Below are positions 19,060 to 26,675 of a stretch of DNA of 64,000 nucleotides, piece by piece. The notes beneath the pieces are model-generated. The model saw only the letters and a list, made by a program, of their open reading frames with translations. It was not told where the DNA came from and did not search any database. Within the stretch, counting starts at the first letter, position 1; the number at the start of each line of letters is the position of its first letter. Position numbers and translations under genes: made by a program. This DNA is from Bacillus alkalisoli (GTDB lineage: Bacteria > Bacillota > Bacilli > Bacillales > Bacillaceae_I). The stretch spans positions 209,745-273,744 of the forward strand of contig NZ_KZ454944.1 of the NCBI RefSeq assembly GCF_002797415.1, read 5' to 3'.

Positions 19060-19347
19060 ATGGACATCCCATTAAATAAAGTACTACAACAAATTCAAGC
19101 AGAAACAGAAAAAGCACTACAAACGAATAGCGCGCAAGAAAAACGTGAACATCTTACTGCGATAAAAGCATTAAGCGAGCTGGCGTTGCAGACGAAAAGC
19201 AGCTCCGACCAACAACCGGTTTACAAACCAACACCAATGCCAACGCCACCTGTGAACTTTGCAACAAACGTGCAACCGGTAACGCCCGTTCCTTCCGTAA
19301 AACGAAACGAGCCTGATGCAAACGGAGATTCATTATTTGACTTCTAA
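19060..19347 (+). CDS. ywdI: YwdI family protein (DUF5327)
   Basis: A 95-residue soluble protein: an N-terminal helical part (PLNKVLQQIQAETEKALQ) followed by a proline-rich low-complexity tail ending GDSLFDF. Matches the YwdI/DUF5327 pattern and position: in B. subtilis ywdI lies beside ung and ywdK. SD AAAGGAG precedes the ATG and directly follows a heptamer repeat array. Function unknown. Confidence 0.7.
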   Translation: MDIPLNKVLQQIQAETEKALQTNSAQEKREHLTAIKALSELALQTKSSSDQQPVYKPTPMPTPPVNFATNVQPVTPVPSVKRNEPDANGDSLFDF

Positions 19348-19422
19348 TTCCGTATGTTTCCAACATAAAAAATCCAACCCGTGCAACAATATAAACACCT
19401 AGCATTCATGGAGGTGTTATAA

Positions 19423-19710
19423 ATGCAGGGAACAGGAAACGTTTTTGTCGGCTTAGGATTTTTAAACAACAATAACAACGAAACAAAACTAACGCACGAC
19501 CGATACGAAGTGTACGTAAACGGCGACTATGTTGGTCAAAAGCCATTACTTACCGCTTCTGAAGATATATCAAGCATTAATGATTTTCTTCACGCCCAAG
19601 GGTACAACAACTTCATTAGCCACCTAGATGGAGATCATTACAACATTCAATCTGATCACAAAGAACACGAACTAAAGCAAGCATTAAAAATATATTTGCA
19701 TTCCAGATAA
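19423..19710 (+). CDS. Hypothetical protein, 95 residues
   Basis: I do not recognise a family. The ATG has a strong GGAGGTG site 7 bases upstream. An Asn-rich stretch (about residues 14-20) precedes DRYEVYVNGDYVGQKPLLT, which looks like a small beta structure. The C-terminal part is helical (DHKEHELKQALKIYLHSR). No membrane segment or signal peptide. It lies 75 bp after ywdI and ends at a shared terminator with the convergent pxp operon. Confidence 0.6.
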   Translation: MQGTGNVFVGLGFLNNNNNETKLTHDRYEVYVNGDYVGQKPLLTASEDISSINDFLHAQGYNNFISHLDGDHYNIQSDHKEHELKQALKIYLHSR

Positions 19711-19712
19711 AC

Positions 19713-19748
19713 AAACACCACTCTTCAATTATGTGAAGAGTGGTTTAT
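19713..19748. terminator. Bidirectional terminator between the 95-residue gene and pxpC
   Basis: Stem ACCACTCTTCA/TGAAGAGTGGT with loop ATTATG. The pxpC stop codon (19725) lies in the hairpin. Confidence 0.85.
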
Positions 19749-20663
19749 TACATTTATATAAGCCTGCTGATGCAGTAATGCCTTATATGCTTCCTCTAAT
19801 GTCACTTTTTGAAAAACAACCGTCCCGCCTACAGGGACTTGAACCAATTTAGGCAAGTCGGCTTTTATGACGGTGCCAATCCGACGATAGCCACCCGTCG
19901 TTTGCCTGTCAGCTAACAACACAATCGGCTGTCCCCCCTGTGGAACTTGTATCCCACCAAGTGGTATCGCATCAGAAAGGACATCAGCGCCATCATGTAC
20001 ACGTAACGGAGTGGCTCCTTCTAACCTAGATCCCATTCTGTCGCATTGCAGCACTTTAAAGGGCTGAGAAAAAAACTGACGCAAACTTTCTTCCGTAAAA
20101 TCACCATCATGTGGACCAAGAATGACTCGTGCTGTCACTTGTTTTGAGAAAGTAGGAACGGAATAGGAGAGGAGTCCGCGAGTACGGCATGTAGACGGAT
20201 TTTGTCCGAAAAGGAAATCTCCTTGGAGGATAGCCGTTCCTAACTTTGCCTTTCCATAATAAGATTTGCTGCCTAAAAGAGATGGAACAGCAAAGCCCCC
20301 ACGTAACGCAATATACGCAAACATCCCATCTCTACTCCCCGGAAATGACAGTTTATCTCCCTTGCTTACTTTTATTGCTTTCCACATCGGAGCTATTTTC
20401 CCGTTAATAGAAAAACCTAAATTCGTCCCAGTAACCGCAATTGACACTTCTTCTTCGCTAACGACCGTAAGCGACGGTCCAACTATCGCCATCTCGATAC
20501 ACGCTTCATTCGGTTGATTGCCAACAAGACTATTCGCTATCTCAAAAGAAAACATGTCCATCGCACCCGATGTAACTACTCCAAAAGCTTGGTAGCCAAT
20601 CCTTCCTTTATCTTGAAAGCTAGTGACAAGTCCAGTTTTCAACACTTGAAAAATCGGTTTCAT
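19725..20663 (-). CDS. pxpC: 5-oxoprolinase subunit PxpC (biotin-dependent carboxyltransferase-like, KipA)
   Basis: One of three subunits of the prokaryotic ATP-dependent 5-oxoprolinase that opens 5-oxoproline to glutamate. 312 residues. GLVTSFQDKGRIGYQAFGV at residues 11-29 is the family start, and the allophanate-hydrolase-like core has RLEGATPLRVHDGADVLSDAIPLGGIQVPQGGQPIVLLADRQTTGGYRRIG broken over about 215-265. It overlaps pxpA by 4 bases (last cistron of pxpB-pxpA-pxpC). The older name KipA comes from the B. subtilis sporulation kinase inhibitor locus. Confidence 0.9.
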   Translation of the reverse strand: MKPIFQVLKTGLVTSFQDKGRIGYQAFGVVTSGAMDMFSFEIANSLVGNQPNEACIEMAIVGPSLTVVSEEEVSIAVTGTNLGFSINGKIAPMWKAIKVSKGDKLSFPGSRDGMFAYIALRGGFAVPSLLGSKSYYGKAKLGTAILQGDFLFGQNPSTCRTRGLLSYSVPTFSKQVTARVILGPHDGDFTEESLRQFFSQPFKVLQCDRMGSRLEGATPLRVHDGADVLSDAIPLGGIQVPQGGQPIVLLADRQTTGGYRRIGTVIKADLPKLVQVPVGGTVVFQKVTLEEAYKALLHQQAYINVINHSSHN

Positions 20664-21430
20664 TTTTCCACCTTCTGAATAGGCTCTATGCTGATACCTT
20701 CCGCATTTAACATAGCGTGCAAGCTTTCGGAAAACAGTAAAGCATGTTCATTATCACCGTGCAAACATATCGTATCCACCTTTAATGGAATTACTTCACC
20801 TGTAATAGCTGTTACGGTGCCATCCATTAGCATTTGGCGAACTTGTGCTAATGCTTTTTCATTCTCCTGTATAACAGAGCCGTTCATATGACGAGGAGAT
20901 AACGTACCATCGGCTAAGTAAGTTCGGTCGGCGAAAGCTTCCGAGGCGGTCTGTAAGCCAACTTCTTGCCCCGCTTCGATTAATGCACTATTGCTTAGTC
21001 CATATAGAATAAGGGAAGGATTAAAATCAACTACAGCAGTTGCAATAGCTTGTGCCAGCATTCGGTCTTTGGCTGCCATATTATAAAGGGCACCATGAGG
21101 CTTTACGTGATGAAGTTCAACTTCATTTACTTTACAAAAAGCGGCCAGTGCGCCAAGTTGGTATAACACCAGTTGGTATGCTTCTTTTTCTGTAACAGGC
21201 AAGGCGCGGCGGCCAAAATGCAATCGATCCTGAAACCCAGGGTGTGCCCCAACTTTTGTGCTATGTATCTTGGCGCGTTGGACCGTTTTTTCCAAAGTAG
21301 CAGGATCTCCTGCATGAAAGCCGCATGCAATATTTACGGAAGATACAAAAGGTAGGATGAGCTCGTCGTTCCCTATCGTGTAAGGGCCAAAGCTTTCTCC
21401 TAAATCACAGTTCAAATCAATTTTTCTCAT
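20660..21430 (-). CDS. pxpA: 5-oxoprolinase subunit PxpA (LamB/YcsF family)
   Basis: 256 residues. The N-terminus IDLNCDLGESFGPY, then VSSVNIACGFHAGDP (about 28-42) and KVGAHPGFQDR (about 59-69) are the signature of the LamB/YcsF family, the catalytic TIM-barrel-like subunit of 5-oxoprolinase. HHVKPHGALYN (about 106-116) and CLHGD near residue 220 add conserved histidines. Its start overlaps the end of pxpB by 14 bases and its stop overlaps pxpC by 4, so the three are translated as a coupled operon. Confidence 0.95.
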   Translation of the reverse strand: MRKIDLNCDLGESFGPYTIGNDELILPFVSSVNIACGFHAGDPATLEKTVQRAKIHSTKVGAHPGFQDRLHFGRRALPVTEKEAYQLVLYQLGALAAFCKVNEVELHHVKPHGALYNMAAKDRMLAQAIATAVVDFNPSLILYGLSNSALIEAGQEVGLQTASEAFADRTYLADGTLSPRHMNGSVIQENEKALAQVRQMLMDGTVTAITGEVIPLKVDTICLHGDNEHALLFSESLHAMLNAEGISIEPIQKVEK

Positions 21431-22097
21431 AAAAAATGACGTCCTCTCGATTCGATTTCACTAGTTCTGAAACGGACACAAACTTCACTTTATCTCCTTG
21501 TTGAAAAAGAAAAGGTTGCTCTTCTTCTAGAGAAAAAATGGATACAGAAGTTCTACCGATTAAATTCCAACCTCCGGGCGAAGCGATCGGATAGATACCT
21601 GTACTCGAGCCACCTATCCCGATAGAACCAGCCTCGACTTGTAGGCGTGGTTCTTTTTTTCGCGGAGTATGTAAACAGGCCGGCAAGCCGCTTAAATAAG
21701 GAAAGCCGGGCAAAAAACCGAGCATTGATACTTCATACGTGGGGGTGGAATGCCAATCTATAATATTCTCTGGTGTTGTTTTGTGAAAATGAGCAACTTC
21801 TAGCAAATCAGGTCCGTCATAAAGGGTAGGAATGTATAAAGTTCGAATTGGTGACTCGCTTGTTGTTAATTTTATGTTTTGCAGTATAGTTATTAGTTTA
21901 GCTTCGAGTTCATAATAGTTTGTTTGTGGGAACTGATAAAAGATAGTAATTGTTTCTAAACCGGGTACGATATCATGAACACCGAGACAACGATTTTGAT
22001 GAATGGAAGTAGAAAATTGATGCAACAAAAGAGCGTTTGCATTCGGAAGTTTAATTTGTAGGGCACTATCCCCAATTGGATACATAGAGTAATTCAC
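21417..22097 (-). CDS. pxpB: 5-oxoprolinase subunit PxpB (KipI family)
   Basis: About 226 residues. It has an N-terminal domain with the PIGDSALQIKLP start and a cyclophilin-like C-terminal domain with MLGFLPGFPYLSGLP, LQVEAGSIGIGGSSTGIYPIASPGGWNLIGRT (split across about 148-195), the hallmark of KipI/PxpB. Start placed at GTG 22097 because AGGTGA lies 6 bases upstream. A GTG three codons earlier (22106) is also open. First cistron of the operon. The B. subtilis homologue inhibits KinA, so a sporulation link is possible but not shown. Confidence 0.9.
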   Translation of the reverse strand: MNYSMYPIGDSALQIKLPNANALLLHQFSTSIHQNRCLGVHDIVPGLETITIFYQFPQTNYYELEAKLITILQNIKLTTSESPIRTLYIPTLYDGPDLLEVAHFHKTTPENIIDWHSTPTYEVSMLGFLPGFPYLSGLPACLHTPRKKEPRLQVEAGSIGIGGSSTGIYPIASPGGWNLIGRTSVSIFSLEEEQPFLFQQGDKVKFVSVSELVKSNREDVIFYEKN

Positions 22098-22170
22098 GAT
22101 TCTCACCTACCATCATTGCGATTATTATAGCTATTATTATAATATAGGGAAGAGAAAGGTGGATAATAGA

Positions 22171-22539
22171 ATGAATATTTTTATTATATTAGCAGCTTTA
22201 AATGGTTTTCTAGCAGTTGCACTTGGGGCGTTTGGCGCTCACGGTTTAGAAGGAAAAGTGTCGGAGCGGATGTTAGAAGTATGGAAAACGGGGGTAACGT
22301 ACCAAATGTTCCACGCTGGTGGCTTGTTTGTTATCGCTTTTTTAATCGACAGATGGGGTAATATGGCTATGCTTACTAGCGCCGGGTGGATTATGTTTGT
22401 CGGGATTTTATTATTCTCAGGTAGCTTGTATGTGATGACACTTACAGGAATAAAAGTACTCGGAGCCATCACCCCAATCGGCGGCGTTGCGTTTTTAGTA
22501 GCATGGGCGCTAATTATTGTAGCGGCAGTAAAGGCGTAA
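22171..22539 (+). CDS. ywdK: DUF423 membrane protein (YwdK)
   Basis: A 122-residue small membrane protein with four hydrophobic segments. AALNGFLAVALGAFGAHGL at the N-terminus and YQMFHAGGLF, LFSGSLYVM and TPIGGVAFLVAWALI later are typical for DUF423. Start placed at ATG 22171 since AAAGGTGG lies 8 bases upstream. The GTG at 22159 overlaps that site. It neighbours gerQ as in B. subtilis (ywdK-ywdL). Function unknown. Confidence 0.85.
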   Translation: MNIFIILAALNGFLAVALGAFGAHGLEGKVSERMLEVWKTGVTYQMFHAGGLFVIAFLIDRWGNMAMLTSAGWIMFVGILLFSGSLYVMTLTGIKVLGAITPIGGVAFLVAWALIIVAAVKA

Positions 22540-22560
22540 CATTTACATACGGTACTAATT

Positions 22561-22631
22561 GTTGATGCTATCACGAGGTACTCGCTTCCCGCTTCTCCCG
22601 CAGGAGTCTCGCACCTCGTGATAGCATCCAC
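22561..22631. repeat. Short form of the GC-rich palindromic element, copy R5
   Basis: Only 71 bp: arms GTTGATGCTATCACGAGGT and the complement, with CTTCTCCCGCAGGAGTCTCGC left of the core. The central part present in other copies is deleted. Confidence 0.75.
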
Positions 22632-22715
22632 TTCGTCATGACAATAAAATTTATATTGTAGTTCAAAAAACCTCCACAAAAATGCTCTTCCCTCAATTAT
22701 ACAGATTACTATCAT

Positions 22716-22752
22716 AAAAAAACGCCAAGCGACATCGCTCAACGTTTTTTAT
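22716..22752. terminator. Bidirectional terminator between ywdK and gerQ
   Basis: AAAAACG and AGCGA on the left pair with TCGCT and CGTTTTT on the right. T runs on both strands. Confidence 0.75.
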
Positions 22753-22757
22753 TAAAA

Positions 22758-23234
22758 TTATCTAGGTGAAAAAGAAGCCAACTGCGCTCCCGCACCAAAC
22801 GGATAATCATACTCTAACTCTTCATCAAACGTAATGTAATCTAAGTAAACCATTAACAATAAGTAACGTTTGCCTGTTTGCGGATCACTTAAAATAATGT
22901 GATCACGACCTGCTGCCTCAATTATACCTTTGAAAATTTTCGCATTCCACTCGCGATTGTTTTCAAACGTCATGTACACAGTAGCTAACTTTCCACGGTT
23001 TAAACGTAAAATGTTTTCGATGTACGATTGCTCTAACGGTAGCATTCCTGCAATTGGTTGCTGTTGAACTGGTTGTTGAGGGAATGAAGGTATCCCTGAT
23101 TGAGCACCAGCTACTTGCCCCATTTGTTGCCCCATTGCATACGGGAAACCCGCTTGTTGCTGATAATATTGCGCGTATGGATCCATTCCATATCCCGCAA
23201 ATTGCCCTGCTTGTTGTTGATACTGACCTTTCAT
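22758..23234 (-). CDS. gerQ: Spore coat protein GerQ
   Basis: 158 residues. The N-terminal half is rich in Gln, Tyr, Gly and Pro (QQQAGQFAGYGMDPYAQYYQQ), the substrate region for transglutaminase crosslinking in GerQ. The conserved C-terminal domain has SYIENILRLNRGKLATVYMTFE and DHIILSDPQTGKRYLLLMVYLDYITFDEEL (split over about 115-145). In B. subtilis GerQ anchors the cortex hydrolase CwlJ in the inner coat for germination. Somewhat shorter than the B. subtilis protein (181) in the variable half. SD GGAGGT is 8 bases before the ATG. Confidence 0.93.
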   Translation of the reverse strand: MKGQYQQQAGQFAGYGMDPYAQYYQQQAGFPYAMGQQMGQVAGAQSGIPSFPQQPVQQQPIAGMLPLEQSYIENILRLNRGKLATVYMTFENNREWNAKIFKGIIEAAGRDHIILSDPQTGKRYLLLMVYLDYITFDEELEYDYPFGAGAQLASFSPR

Positions 23235-23510
23235 GAAACATGACCTCCTCTAAAAGTCTAAGGTGACACTTATCTATTTATTTAGAATTAACCCAACCTA
23301 AAACGTACGATATACTTCTGGACAATCTGCTTCTGTTGGGGAAAAGAAACAGTGAAGTTTAAAACTACCTGTATTCCATTGGCCATGGAAAATGGTGCGG
23401 AAAAATAATATTAATTCACACTACTTGATTGTATGAAGGGGGTGGGGAGAATATGATTGAAATTTAATTTTTGGGAGGGTGTGGAGGGTTTTCTTTTTCT
23501 GTAAAGGTTC

Positions 23511-23672
23511 GCCGATTAAGAGCATGTTTCGCTGATTGGATATTCAATTCGCCGATTGGAAGGGGAGTATCGCTGATAGATTAACGATTTTCGCCGATAA
23601 ATGTTTCGATTTCGCTGATTGAATGTCAATTTTCGCTGATTAACTCGCCATTTTCGCTGATAAAACGCAAAA
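23511..23672. repeat. 20-21-bp period array A3 (CGCCGAT / CGCTGAT type)
   Basis: Cores start at 23511, 23531, 23551, 23572, 23593, 23614, 23635 and 23656. The first two steps are 20 bp and the rest are 21 bp. The core reads as the complement of the TCGGCG arrays. The gap between gerQ and hemQ otherwise holds only the hemQ terminator. Confidence 0.8.
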
Positions 23673-23686
23673 ACTACCAACCAATC

Positions 23687-23718
23687 AAAAAAACCGCCCT
23701 ACCCAAAGGCAGAACGGC
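23687..23718 (-). terminator. Intrinsic terminator of hemQ
   Basis: On the minus strand CCGTTCTGCC pairs with GGTAGGGCGG (three G-U pairs) and is followed by a T run. Confidence 0.75.
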
Positions 23719-23731
23719 AACATAAAACATA

Positions 23732-24475
23732 TTAAACATGTAAGAAAGAATAAACTTTTTCTTCTTCAAGTAAATTTCCAACGAAGAATGCACCAAATTC
23801 ACCGAAACGTGCACTTACTTCATCAAAACGCATTTCATAAACTAGCTTTTTGAATTGTAACGCATCATCTGCAAACAAAGTTACGCCCCACTCATAATCG
23901 TCAAACCCAACAGAACCAGTGATCACTTGCTTCACCTTACCAGCATATTGACGACCAATCATACCGTGGCTACGCATCATGCGACGGCGGTCTTCCATTG
24001 GTAACATGTACCAGTTATCTTCACCGTTACGACGCTTGTCCATCGGATAGAAACAAACATGCTTCGCTTTCGGTAAGATTGGATATAATCGCGCTAAAAT
24101 TTGCGGATTTTCGTAAGGATCTTCGCCTTCAGGTAAGTAGTTACTTAACTCGACGATAGAAACGTAAGAATTTACAGGAATCATATACTCTGCAAATGTC
24201 GTCTTGTTAAACTCATTTTCTAACTCATTTAATTCTTCTAAAGTTGGGCGAAGTAACATCATCATGAAATCAGCTTTTTGTCCAACGATAGAATATAGAG
24301 CATGGCTACCGTTTTCTTGCTTCTCTGTTACTTTCCATTTTTCGACGAAACCTAAAAATTCATTGATTGCCGATTGGCGCTCTTCGCTAGATAACATCTT
24401 CCAGGCTGCCCAATCTACTTTGCGAAAATCATGTAAACAATACCAACCATCTAAAGTTTGTGCTGCTTCACTCAC
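23732..24475 (-). CDS. hemQ: Coproheme decarboxylase HemQ (YwfI)
   Basis: Last enzyme of the coproporphyrin-dependent heme pathway of Gram-positives: converts coproheme to heme b with peroxide. 247 residues, chlorite-dismutase fold. [19 protein letters not shown] at the start, [40 protein letters not shown] (split over about 135-175, with the catalytic Tyr in NWYML and proximal His in RSHG) and [37 protein letters not shown] (to about 225) are diagnostic. Start taken at GTG 24475 with AAGGAG 8 bases upstream. GTG 24484 overlaps that site. Confidence 0.95.
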   Translation of the reverse strand: MSEAAQTLDGWYCLHDFRKVDWAAWKMLSSEERQSAINEFLGFVEKWKVTEKQENGSHALYSIVGQKADFMMMLLRPTLEELNELENEFNKTTFAEYMIPVNSYVSIVELSNYLPEGEDPYENPQILARLYPILPKAKHVCFYPMDKRRNGEDNWYMLPMEDRRRMMRSHGMIGRQYAGKVKQVITGSVGFDDYEWGVTLFADDALQFKKLVYEMRFDEVSARFGEFGAFFVGNLLEEEKVYSFLHV

Positions 24476-24688
24476 ATCTATCACTCCTTGAATAAACTCT
24501 TACAGGAAACCACTTGCCACAAAAAAACAAGCCATCCTCCCAATTATGTACTGCTCCTAACCATACTATAACATAGTTTCTCCTTACTTTCTTTTTATCA
24601 AACTTCACAAATTTGTGTCATGTTTTTTGCATAGAGTCGTTGTGAACAGAAACAATAAATACTATGAAAAAAGTTAGGATTGCTAAAC

Positions 24689-24939
24689 GTTGATTTCAGT
24701 TGAAGGTGTTCGCTTTCCGCGGGCGTGTCTAGGTCTTGCGGCTAGCTCCTCGAGTCATAAGCCATGGACATCACGAGGGCAAATTGCGCCCTCAAGCTGC
24801 CCCTGTCTTATGCATTTCGGAGCTGAACGAGCCGCCATCACTTTTCTAGGTCGCGGGAGCCTCCTCGGCGCCCAGCGCCTGCGGGGTCTCCCTTGACGCG
24901 CTTTCCCGCAGGAGTCTCACACCTTCAACTGAAATCAAC
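24689..24939. repeat. GC-rich palindromic element, long copy R6
   Basis: Arms GTTGATTTCAGTTGAAGGTG and complement at the right end. At 251 bp it is the longest copy, with about 120 bp of extra GC-rich sequence inside (24735-24845) before the usual GGAGCCTCCTCGGCG ... CCCGCAGGAGTCTCA core. Confidence 0.8.
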
Positions 24940-25034
24940 TGTATTATTGGCCTGTAAAAGTTTTTGTACAAACTTAGGAAGTAAAAAACTATCTCTTAGT
25001 TCCACAGAACTTTTTAAAAATAAAGACTTTTTCC

Positions 25035-25048
25035 TGTAAGCGATAACA
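25035..25048. promoter_or_regulatory. Perfect cre (CcpA) site upstream of pta
   Basis: TGTAAGCGATAACA matches all 14 positions of TGWAANCGNTNWCA. It is centred about 55 bp before the likely transcription start, the position used for CcpA activation of pta in B. subtilis. Confidence 0.75.
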
Positions 25049-25062
25049 TAACGTCTATTTAG

Positions 25063-25090
25063 TTGATTTTCCGTTTTGATGCAGTATGCT
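25063..25090 (+). promoter_or_regulatory. pta: Probable sigma-A promoter of pta
   Basis: TTGATT at 25063-25068, 16-bp spacer, TATGCT at 25085-25090. The start point would be near 25097, leaving a leader of about 275 nt that contains palindromic element R7. Confidence 0.5.
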
Positions 25091-25159
25091 TAATGGTAGA
25101 AATAATAAGGTTGTTGTCGGGAAGATAGTCGGTTTGCATGTAATTTAAAACCTTGAGTG

Positions 25160-25310
25160 GATTGAAGCGGAGGGCATCTGACTCCTGCGGGAAGAAGAGG
25201 GAAGGCTGAGACCCCACAGGCGAAGCCGAGGAGTAGGTTTTTTCACGATAGTGAAAATAACCTTCCTATGCCCTCCCCGCGGAAAGCAGATGCCCGTAGC
25301 GGAAAGAAAC
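25160..25310. repeat. GC-rich palindromic element, copy R7, in the pta leader
   Basis: Arms AGCGGAGGGCATCTG and CAGATGCCCGTAGCGG around the shared core. Contains the nested hairpin AGGTTTTTTCAC/GTGAAAATAACCT as in copy R1. Because it lies between promoter and start codon, it would be in the mRNA. Confidence 0.8.
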
Positions 25311-25373
25311 GGGCAATATTTCATGTACCATACAAAAATTTACGAAAACAGCCAAACGAATGGAGTGTCTATA

Positions 25374-26348
25374 ATGAGCGATTTATTTACAACCTTAAAA
25401 GAAAAAGTAGTAGGGAAAAACATCGGTATCGTCTTCCCAGAAGGAAACGACGAGCGTATTTTAACAGCTGTAGCAAGACTTGCAGCCGAAAATATGGTCA
25501 AGCCAATTGTCATCGGTAACGTAGAAGAAGTAAACACACTAGCAAAAAATTTAGGCTTAACGTTAGACGGAGTAGACGTATTAGACCCAAATACATATGA
25601 GCAAATGGACGAAGTTGTAGCTTCATTCATTGAGCGTCGAAAAGGAAAAGCAACAGAGGAAGACGCACGTAAAATATTACTTAGCCCGAACTACTTCGGA
25701 ACCATGTTAGTTCACATGAACATAGCACAAGGGTTAGTTAGTGGGGCAGCCCACTCGACAGCGGACACCGTTCGCCCGGCATTACAAATTATTAAAACAA
25801 AAGAAGGCGTTCGCAAGACGAGTGGCGTATTCATCATGGTTCGTGGCGAAGAAAAGTATGTATTTGCAGATTGTGCAATCAACATTTCACCAGACAGCAG
25901 CGACTTAGCGGAAATTGCCATTGAAAGTGCAGAAACAGCAAAAATGTTCAACATGGAGCCACGTGTTGCGATGTTAAGCTTCTCCACAAAAGGTTCAGCA
26001 AAATCTCCTGAAACAGAGCGCGTTGTGGAAGCTGTTAGAATTGCAAAAGAACGTGAACCAAACTTAACGATTGACGGTGAGTTCCAGTTTGACGCGGCGT
26101 TCGTTCCATCTGTTGCGGAGAAAAAAGCTCCACTGTCAGAAATTAAAGGTGATGCAAACGTATTTGTTTTCCCTAGTTTAGAAGCAGGTAACATCGGCTA
26201 TAAAATTGCCCAACGTTTAGGTAACTTTGAGGCAGTTGGCCCAATTTTACAAGGACTAAACAAACCTGTTAATGATCTTTCGCGTGGTTGCAGTGTAGAA
26301 GATGTATATAAGCTGGCACTAATCACAGCTGGTCAAACGGTAAAATAA
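25374..26348 (+). CDS. pta: Phosphate acetyltransferase
   Basis: Converts acetyl-CoA and phosphate to acetyl phosphate in the overflow route to acetate. 324 residues from the ATG at 25374 (SD GGAG), matching B. subtilis Pta (323). The open frame extends upstream into repeat R7 but that part is not coding. Motifs: IVFPEGNDERIL at about 20, NYFGTMLVHMNIAQGLVSGAAHSTADTVRPALQII (split over about 107-142), DGEFQFDAAFVP at about 234, VFPSLEAGNIGYKIAQRLG at about 264. The upstream cre and promoter arrangement suggests CcpA activation. Confidence 0.97.
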   Translation: MSDLFTTLKEKVVGKNIGIVFPEGNDERILTAVARLAAENMVKPIVIGNVEEVNTLAKNLGLTLDGVDVLDPNTYEQMDEVVASFIERRKGKATEEDARKILLSPNYFGTMLVHMNIAQGLVSGAAHSTADTVRPALQIIKTKEGVRKTSGVFIMVRGEEKYVFADCAINISPDSSDLAEIAIESAETAKMFNMEPRVAMLSFSTKGSAKSPETERVVEAVRIAKEREPNLTIDGEFQFDAAFVPSVAEKKAPLSEIKGDANVFVFPSLEAGNIGYKIAQRLGNFEAVGPILQGLNKPVNDLSRGCSVEDVYKLALITAGQTVK

Positions 26349-26385
26349 GATCAAGTAATTTTTCATATACAGTATAAATAAACTA

Positions 26386-26420
26386 GAAGACACGTGAGCC
26401 TCACGTGTCTTTCTTTTTGC
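26386..26420 (+). terminator. Intrinsic terminator of pta
   Basis: Stem AGACACGTGAG/CTCACGTGTCT with a minimal loop, then TTCTTTTTG. Confidence 0.85.
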
Positions 26421-26501
26421 CTAGTCATAAAAGAATATTCCCCATAATTGTCGTAATTAGGGCTTCTTGCTATACTAATAAATAACTAAATCAATTTCAT
26501 C

Positions 26502-26637
26502 ATTACGGTTCGTTTAATGAAAAACGAATATTTCAGTGAAATACAAAATCATATGTTCGTTTATTAAAGTGTATAAATACAGAATTCGATGCTATCATTC
26601 GTTTTTCGTATAGTCATACATTATGAAACGGACTCAA
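26502..26637 (+). repeat. MITE-like element, copy M2
   Basis: 136 bp from ATTACGGTTCGTTTAATG to GAAACGGACTC, with inner inverted repeat AAAAACGAAT/ATTCGTTTTT. It ends 38 bp before the phosphatase gene start. Confidence 0.75.
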
Positions 26638-26675
26638 CTATCGAATAAAAATTAAGAAATAATAGTGAGGATCTT

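Noticed and set aside
24690-24896. 68-codon frame
   Set aside because: It is entirely inside palindromic element R6.
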